Positions 6,976-10,915 of a DNA stretch of 10,915 bases are shown piece by piece. The stretch is taken from the NCBI GenBank assembly GCA_041744735.1, contig JBGTKH010000095.1:1-10915 (forward strand). The letters run 5' to 3'. The position numbers and the translations under genes were made by a program. Under the pieces are notes generated by a model that saw nothing but the letters and a program-made list of their open reading frames with translations, made no database searches and had not been told where the DNA came from. Position 1 is the first letter of the stretch, and the number at the start of each line of letters is the position of its first letter. The stretch comes from JBGTKH01 sp041744735. GTDB taxonomy: Bacteria; Planctomycetota; Planctomycetia; Pirellulales; Pirellulaceae.

Positions 6976-7841
6976 TACCGTCGGCGACTATTCTTGGAAC
7001 CGCTGACCGCGCGCGTCATGCTGGACGCATCGCCACTGATGAACCCGGTCGACCCCTACGACGTGAACGATGACTGTGCCGTCACGTCGGATGACGCCCA
7101 AGCCGTCTACGACACAATCTACGACTCGACAGGCACCTATATGGGCCCGATTACCGTTGATCCCAACGCCACAGCCCCTCCGTATACCGACGTCAACGGC
7201 GATTTTGTCATTGACCAGCTTGATTACGATGCGGTCAACAGCTTTTTCGCCGGAGCATCGGGCCCAAATGGGCCTACTGGGCCATCAGGACCCAGCGGAC
7301 CTTCGGGCCCGAGTGGACCTTCCGGCCCCAGCGGGCCATCGGGTCCGAGTGGCCCGTCTGGTCCCTCGGGCCCTTCCGGACCAAGTGAACCTTGCGGAGC
7401 AACGGGCGCCAGCGGACCATCCGGAGCGACTGGCCCCGCCGCTAAGCCGGATATCGAGATCGACGCTACGAAGATTGCTGCCTGGGTGCAAAAGTGGGAT
7501 AATGGAAATGGCACAACCGCCATGAATGACAAGAATCCCGAGGGGCTTAGCGTCAATTTCGGTCCAATCCATACAACATTGACAAGGGAGAGCTCACGCC
7601 CCCTGGCTCCGACTATCCATACGGTAGGGCTCTAAACCTGGACACCACTAATTGGATGCAAGACAACGAACACTCCGCGGTTCAGCCAGAGAATTGGGGG
7701 GCAACGTCAACACTCACTATTTCGGCTGAGTTTCGAGTGGATGTACCGCTGGGAGTTATGTTCGTAAGTGGAACGATTACAATTAATGATGTCGAAGGGG
7801 AAGAAAGCATACCTTTCAATGTCGCAATCACTGAAGTATAA
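6976..7841 (+). pseudogene. Truncated and frameshifted paralogue of the surface-protein head
   Basis: From 6976 the DNA repeats 913-1194 of the large gene at about 86% identity: YRRRLFLEPLTARVMLDASPLMNP, both dockerin-type loops, then a collagen-like tract. Relative to that gene, 150 bp (763-912) are missing, which removes the ribosome binding site, the ATG and the basic N-terminus. A TAG precedes the first shared codon. Only TTG at 6994 or ATG at 7018 could start translation, without a good ribosome binding site. After the tract the frame reads KPDIEIDATKIAAWVQKWDNGNG and stops at 7633-7635. The frame that ends at 7839-7841 looks like genuine protein from about 7566 onward (YNIDKGELTPPGSDYPYG, then FRVDVPLGVMFVSGTITIND). 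It is closed upstream by TAG at 7548, so a frameshift lies between 7551 and about 7620. The tail is unrelated to that of the large protein. A sequencing error could explain the shift but not the missing start. Confidence 0.72.
7261..7440 (+). repeat. Collagen-like tract of the paralogue, 20 Gly-X-Y triplets with one interruption
   Basis: Twenty triplets: GPN, GPT, twelve GPS, an EPC interruption (GGA changed to GAA), then GAT, GAS, GPS, GAT, GPA. Unlike the intact gene, it uses GGC and GGT glycine codons freely and shows no clear 45-bp period. The two tracts therefore expanded independently or have been rewritten since duplication. The Gly-to-Glu change would break a triple helix, in keeping with relaxed selection. 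Confidence 0.88.
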
Positions 7842-7842
7842 C

Positions 7843-8919
7843 ATGATGTCAGTTTTGCCCTATTCCGTCGTCGTATGTTTGCTGCTGTTCCCAGTATTTT
7901 CACACGCAGATGAACGGCTTGAGGATTACTCAGAGCGGGTCCCAGGGACGGAGTTGCGAATCCCGATGGTGGCCGTTAAAGCTGGACGAGTCAAGGTCCG
8001 GTCGTATGTGCCTCGCGAACGCGACATCACGGACGAGTTTCGGCGAGAAGTTTCCGTGAGTAACTTCTGGATCGGTAAGTTCGAACTGCGATACGAGGAG
8101 TCTCGGGCTTGGTCGTCGGATATGTTAGACGGCAAAGATGCATTCGCGGTGCGCCAACGCAAGTTAAACAGTCCGTACGGCGCTCAGCACTTCGCGCTCG
8201 ACAATCGAGCAAACGTTCCAGCGACCGGGATGAATCAATGGAGTGCCAAACGTTACTGCCACTGGCTTAGTGTGCGCACGGGCCGGTTCTACCGTCTTCC
8301 GACAGAGGCCGAGTGGGAATATGCCTGCCGCGCCGGCGGGCCGCCGGATGCGTATTTCCCCTGGGGTAACGATGCAAAATTGCTGGACGAATTCGCGGTT
8401 GTCGCGCCGGATTTGGAAGATGCCAAGTGCGCGGCGGTGGGCACGAAGGAACCGAACGCGTGGGGGATTTATGATTTGCTGGGCAACGTTGAAGAATGGG
8501 TGGCGGACGGTTTTCACGAAGAACGCATCGCCATGACGTCCAAAGTTGACCCAATCATTTGGCCCGCTTCTTCCCGCCTCTCCGGGCCCGCAGAGGAAAT
8601 TCGCAATGCCTTTCGCAAACAAGGGCAATCTTATGTTGACAATTACGGCGTTGCGAAAGGTGGTTCCGGCTTGGCTACCCGTCCGCGTCATTGGCTGGCA
8701 TTCACGGTCATTGCTCGCACGAACCCCACGCTGTATGACGACGATCCCGTAATTGCCTACCAGGATGAGCCACGGGCGATGTCATTCGGCGTTGGCCCGG
8801 CGATTGGTTTTCGACTGGCGAGGCCGCATAAAGTTCCAGACCGAACCACACAGCTATGGCACTGGGGGATTTACTTTGATCACGCTGTATGGTTAGACAC
8901 GACAATCGATCCAGACTGA
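7843..8919 (+). CDS. Secreted FGE-sulfatase-domain (SUMF1-like) protein, probably not a formylglycine generator
   Basis: 358 residues from the ATG at 7843 (a second ATG follows at 7846). The frame is open further upstream, but the start at 7843 gives a clean signal peptide, MMSVLPYSVVVCLLLFPVFSHA, and lies one base after the stop of the preceding remnant. FGE-sulfatase fold markers are present: FWIGKFELRYEE near residue 80, FYRLPTEAEWEYACRAG (149-165), WGIYDLLGNVEEWV (207-220), KGGSG (272-276) and a terminal GFRLAR (322-327). True formylglycine-generating enzymes carry cysteines just after GGSW and before the next Arg. Here that stretch reads GGSGLATRPRHWLAF with no Cys, so oxidase activity is unlikely. 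Related domains act in other oxidations or as binding folds. Its job here is unknown; an exported, ligand-binding or modifying role is inferred. Confidence 0.85.
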   Translation: MMSVLPYSVVVCLLLFPVFSHADERLEDYSERVPGTELRIPMVAVKAGRVKVRSYVPRERDITDEFRREVSVSNFWIGKFELRYEESRAWSSDMLDGKDAFAVRQRKLNSPYGAQHFALDNRANVPATGMNQWSAKRYCHWLSVRTGRFYRLPTEAEWEYACRAGGPPDAYFPWGNDAKLLDEFAVVAPDLEDAKCAAVGTKEPNAWGIYDLLGNVEEWVADGFHEERIAMTSKVDPIIWPASSRLSGPAEEIRNAFRKQGQSYVDNYGVAKGGSGLATRPRHWLAFTVIARTNPTLYDDDPVIAYQDEPRAMSFGVGPAIGFRLARPHKVPDRTTQLWHWGIYFDHAVWLDTTIDPD

Positions 8920-8977
8920 GACACTTCGGGCATCGACTGAATGATAGGCTTGAACGAGTTCACTCAAAGGATCTGCT

Positions 8978-9691
8978 ATGAATGGTTGCCTCGGTCGTTG
9001 TTTGCTGATGTCACGCGCTCTGTCGGTTGCAGCCTTGGCATTATGGTTGATTTCGATTGGCCGCGCCGACGCAGCAGACGCTGATCCAAAGCGTTGGGAG
9101 GCTGCGATCGCGAGCTTCGAGCAGCAGGACAAGCAGTCGCCTCCGCCTCAGGGCGAAGTGTTGTTTGTGGGCAGTTCGAGCATTCGCATGTGGAAGCTGA
9201 ATGAGTCGTTCCCTCAAGAGAAATACATCAACCGCGGCTTCGGCGGGTCGCACATCGCCGATTCGACTTTCTACGCCGACGGCATCGTGACACCACACAA
9301 GCCGCGCGTGGTCGTGCTGTATGCTGGCGACAACGATTTAGCGTCCGGGAAAACGCCCGAGCAGGTGGCGACGGATTACCAGGCTTTCGTCGCCAAGGTG
9401 CACGCCAAGCTGCCGCAAACGCGGATTGTGTTCATCTCGATCAAGCCCAGCATCGCACGGTGGAAGCTGATCGACAAAGTGCGCGAGGCGAACCGGCTGA
9501 TCGCCGAGTTCAGCAAGCAGGATTCGCGCCTGGTGTTGGTGGACGTCGAGAAACCGATGCTGGGTGACGACGGTCTGCCGCGGCCGGAACTATTCCTGCC
9601 AGACGGCTTGCATATGACCGCCGCGGGGTATGCGATTTGGACGTCGTTGATCGCGCCGCACTTGACAGCCAATGAGAAAGCTAATCCATGA
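8978..9691 (+). CDS. Secreted SGNH/GDSL-family hydrolase
   Basis: 237 residues. AAAGGA at 8966-8971 sits well before the ATG. The N-terminus has a hydrophobic export signal (SVAALALWLISIG) with likely cleavage near ADAADA. All SGNH blocks are visible: GSSSI (65-69) with Ser67 as the probable nucleophile, GFGGSH (87-92) with the oxyanion Gly, GDND (117-120) with Asn119, and LPDGLHMTAAGY (207-218) with catalytic Asp209 and His212. The family hydrolyses ester bonds in lipids, acetylated sugars or similar substrates; this member's substrate cannot be read from sequence. It acts outside the cytoplasm. The stop codon overlaps the next start as ATGA, which implies translational coupling to the protease gene. 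Confidence 0.92.
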   Translation: MNGCLGRCLLMSRALSVAALALWLISIGRADAADADPKRWEAAIASFEQQDKQSPPPQGEVLFVGSSSIRMWKLNESFPQEKYINRGFGGSHIADSTFYADGIVTPHKPRVVVLYAGDNDLASGKTPEQVATDYQAFVAKVHAKLPQTRIVFISIKPSIARWKLIDKVREANRLIAEFSKQDSRLVLVDVEKPMLGDDGLPRPELFLPDGLHMTAAGYAIWTSLIAPHLTANEKANP

Positions 9692-10410
9692 GCGAACGTA
9701 GCCGCCGCGCGGACATGGCGGCGATTGTCTTCGCGCTTGTGTTTCCGACGCTGGTCACTTGGGTGTACTTCGTCGCACTCCGTGGCTGGCCCGCGGGGAT
9801 TCAGCAAACCGCTTACGCCGCGGGAAAGACGCTGCAGTTTGCTTTTCCGTTGATTTGGGTGCTGTTGGTTCAACGAGAGAAGCTGCGATTGCAGCCGCCG
9901 AACCGGCGCGGCGTCGGCATCGGCCTCATCTTTGGTGCGGCGATCGTCATCGCGATGTTGGCGTTATATCACTTGTGGCTGCAGCCGGCCGGGTTCTTCG
10001 ATCAGCCTTCGCAGGCGGTGCGCCAAAAGATCGCCGATCTCGGGCTTAGCTCGAAGTGGAAATACGCGGCGCTCGGCGCGTTCTACGCGCTCGGGCATTC
10101 GCTGTTGGAAGAGTATTACTGGCGCTGGTTCGTCTTCGGCCAAATACAGCGGCGGTGGCCGATTGGCGTGGCGGTAACGGTTTCGAGTTTAGGCTTCATG
10201 GCTCATCACGTGATCTTGTTGGCCACCTACTTCGGCTGGCAGTCACCCGCGACGTACGTTTTCTCCCTGTGCGTGGCCGTCGGCGGCGCCGCATGGGCTT
10301 GGATCTACCATCGCAGTGGCTCACTGTACGGATCGTGGCTGAGCCATCTGTTGGTCGACGCCGGCATCTTTATCGTCGGCTATGCAATGGTCGTCGACAT
10401 GCTGACGTGA
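9688..10410 (+). CDS. CPBP-family intramembrane metalloprotease
   Basis: 240 residues, with about seven hydrophobic segments (near 10-32, 48-62, 75-97, 122-140, 157-180, 185-207 and 217-238). The conserved CPBP/CAAX-protease-like motifs are complete: EEYYWR (141-146, the EExxxR motif), FMAHH (170-174, the FxxxH motif) and HLLVD (220-224, the HxxxD/N motif). These residues build a glutamate-activated metalloprotease site within the membrane. In bacteria, family members serve in peptide processing, bacteriocin immunity and signalling; nothing nearby points to a substrate. The start overlaps the SGNH hydrolase stop by four bases (ATGA), so the two are probably made together. The likely terminator is the hairpin at 10428-10448. 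Confidence 0.92.
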   Translation: MSERSRRADMAAIVFALVFPTLVTWVYFVALRGWPAGIQQTAYAAGKTLQFAFPLIWVLLVQREKLRLQPPNRRGVGIGLIFGAAIVIAMLALYHLWLQPAGFFDQPSQAVRQKIADLGLSSKWKYAALGAFYALGHSLLEEYYWRWFVFGQIQRRWPIGVAVTVSSLGFMAHHVILLATYFGWQSPATYVFSLCVAVGGAAWAWIYHRSGSLYGSWLSHLLVDAGIFIVGYAMVVDMLT

Positions 10411-10427
10411 ATCGGCCCCTTTGGAGT

Positions 10428-10448
10428 GCGGTGACTCGTCACCGCTTT
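10428..10448 (+). terminator. Hairpin with short T tract, terminating the SGNH-CPBP unit
   Basis: GCGGTGAC pairs with GTCACCGC across a two-base loop and is followed by TTT, 17 bases after the protease stop codon. The stem is strong but the T run is only three bases, so rho-independent termination is plausible rather than sure. Confidence 0.5.
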
Positions 10449-10548
10449 GAGAATTTGAGACTTTCTCGTTACAGGGAATTCACCGACGCAGTGAATGAAA
10501 TGCGTTTTCGCGCTGTATCGAGTCGACCAAAGAAGATCCAAAAATCTA

Positions 10549-10569
10549 AAAGCGGTGACGAGTCACCGC
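10549..10569 (-). terminator. Matching hairpin terminator for the convergent gene
   Basis: Read on the minus strand, the right end of the element is identical in layout to the left: the GCGGTGAC/GTCACCGC stem followed by TTTT (10548-10551). It lies just beyond the stop of the minus-strand gene at 10583. Confidence 0.45.
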
Positions 10570-10582
10570 ACTCCAAACGTGG

Positions 10583-10915
10583 TTAATTCGAGCTGAAGTC
10601 GGGCGGGAATTTTCGTTTGGGAATGTCGGAGTCAGAGGATTCGGGTTCGACGAGCGACTCGAAGTGTTCTAACAGCAACGTCGCGCGGCGGTCTACGTTG
10701 CACTCGGCCAGCAGCAACTGCTTGAACGCCACGTCCAGCGACATAGTAAAAGACACAATGTCGGTCAGCATCCCCAGCGCGATGTCGTGGCCCAGCAGTT
10801 GGTCGAATTGCTGCTGAGCCACTTCCGTCTTGGGAACGAATTGACGAAACGCCTCGAGTAGTTTCCGCTGCAGCACCGGGCGGCGTTTGGCCGCGGCGGC
10901 CGGATAGCGATCGTG
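10583..10915 (-). CDS. C-terminal part of a hypothetical protein
   Basis: The frame runs on the minus strand from the window edge to TAA at 10583-10585, 110 residues. It reads HDRYPAAAAKRRPVLQRK at the visible start, so the GTG at 10874-10876 is unlikely to be the real start and the gene continues outside the window. The visible part is mostly helical, with hydrophobic heptad-like spacing (VAQQQFDQLLGHDIALGMLTDIV, FKQLLLAECNVDRRATLLLEHFESL). It ends in an acidic/Ser segment and a basic KRKFPPDF tail. No domain is recognised. Confidence 0.65.
   Translation of the reverse strand, partial: HDRYPAAAAKRRPVLQRKLLEAFRQFVPKTEVAQQQFDQLLGHDIALGMLTDIVSFTMSLDVAFKQLLLAECNVDRRATLLLEHFESLVEPESSDSDIPKRKFPPDFSSN

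Larger units (their letters stand above)
10420..10577. mobile_element. MITE-like element with perfect 29-bp terminal inverted repeats
   Basis: Bases 10420-10448 and 10549-10577 are exact reverse complements over 29 bp, with weaker complementarity continuing about ten bases inward. The 100-bp core is non-coding. Each end also contains its own near-perfect palindrome, GCGGTGAC-TC-GTCACCGC on the left and GCGGTGAC-GA-GTCACCGC on the right. No clear target-site duplication is visible in the flanks. The size, inverted ends and lack of coding capacity fit a miniature inverted-repeat element moved in trans, or a BIME-like pair of palindromic repeats. It occupies almost the whole gap between two convergent genes, 9 bases after one stop and 5 bases from the other. 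Confidence 0.75.

Noticed and set aside
7768..7842. Upstream extension of the FGE-like protein by 25 residues
   Set aside because: It would overlap the remnant's last codons and bury the signal peptide behind a charged segment; the ATG at 7843 gives a normal exported N-terminus.
8952..8961. Short palindrome GAACGAGTTC before the SGNH hydrolase gene, as an operator
   Set aside because: Ten bases with four-base arms occur by chance too often, and there is no second copy or nearby regulator.

Overview
The window looks like a chromosomal segment from a planctomycete, probably a Pirellulales-type organism. This is inferred from gene style, not from a marker gene. Three things support it. The first protein opens with an SLRTLFVL-type membrane segment that recurs in planctomycetal proteins. 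The large surface protein carries an RRRLFLEPLTARVMLDAS motif of the LEPR-XLL kind, followed by dockerin-type calcium loops. There is also an FGE-sulfatase-domain protein, a fold that is abundant in this phylum. No rRNA, tRNA, CRISPR array, integrase or transposase gene is visible.

Layout. Bases 1-401 hold a small membrane-anchored hypothetical protein that lacks one base of its start codon. Bases 402-807 are non-coding and end in a 56-bp leader element (707-762) and a Shine-Dalgarno site. Bases 808-4239 encode a 1143-residue modular surface protein: LEPR-XLL-like motif, two dockerin-type loops, fifteen Gly-Pro-Ser triplets, four near-identical VCBS/cadherin-like repeats plus a divergent fifth, two Calx-beta-like domains, and an unrecognised C-terminus. 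Bases 4250-4849 encode a likely lipoprotein. It overlaps by four bases a 658-residue fusion (4846-6822) of a pyruvyl-transferase-like domain, a family-2 glycosyltransferase and TPR-like repeats. These three genes are tightly packed and may form one transcription unit, which suggests, as inference only, that the enzymes decorate a surface polymer or the surface protein itself.

Bases 6920-7841 hold a second, damaged copy of the start of the surface-protein gene. It repeats the 56-bp leader, then has lost 150 bp containing the start codon and basic N-terminus, and resumes in the LEPR-like/dockerin/collagen segment. It later shifts frame near 7551-7620. The first 94 aligned codons differ mostly at silent positions, so both copies were probably functional for most of their divergence. 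The remnant ends one base before a secreted FGE-like protein that lacks the copper-binding cysteines (7843-8919).

The right part is ordinary planctomycete-style content. A secreted SGNH hydrolase (8978-9691) overlaps a CPBP-family intramembrane protease (9688-10410). A 158-bp MITE-like element with perfect 29-bp terminal inverted repeats (10420-10577) follows. It sits exactly between that pair and a convergent partial gene (10583-10915, minus strand), and its ends can act as terminators for both sides.

The most interesting feature is the duplicated leader plus dockerin/collagen head module. One copy drives a giant surface protein and the other is a decaying paralogue with an unrelated tail. 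This fits a modular family in which a conserved expression/export head is joined to different C-terminal bodies.
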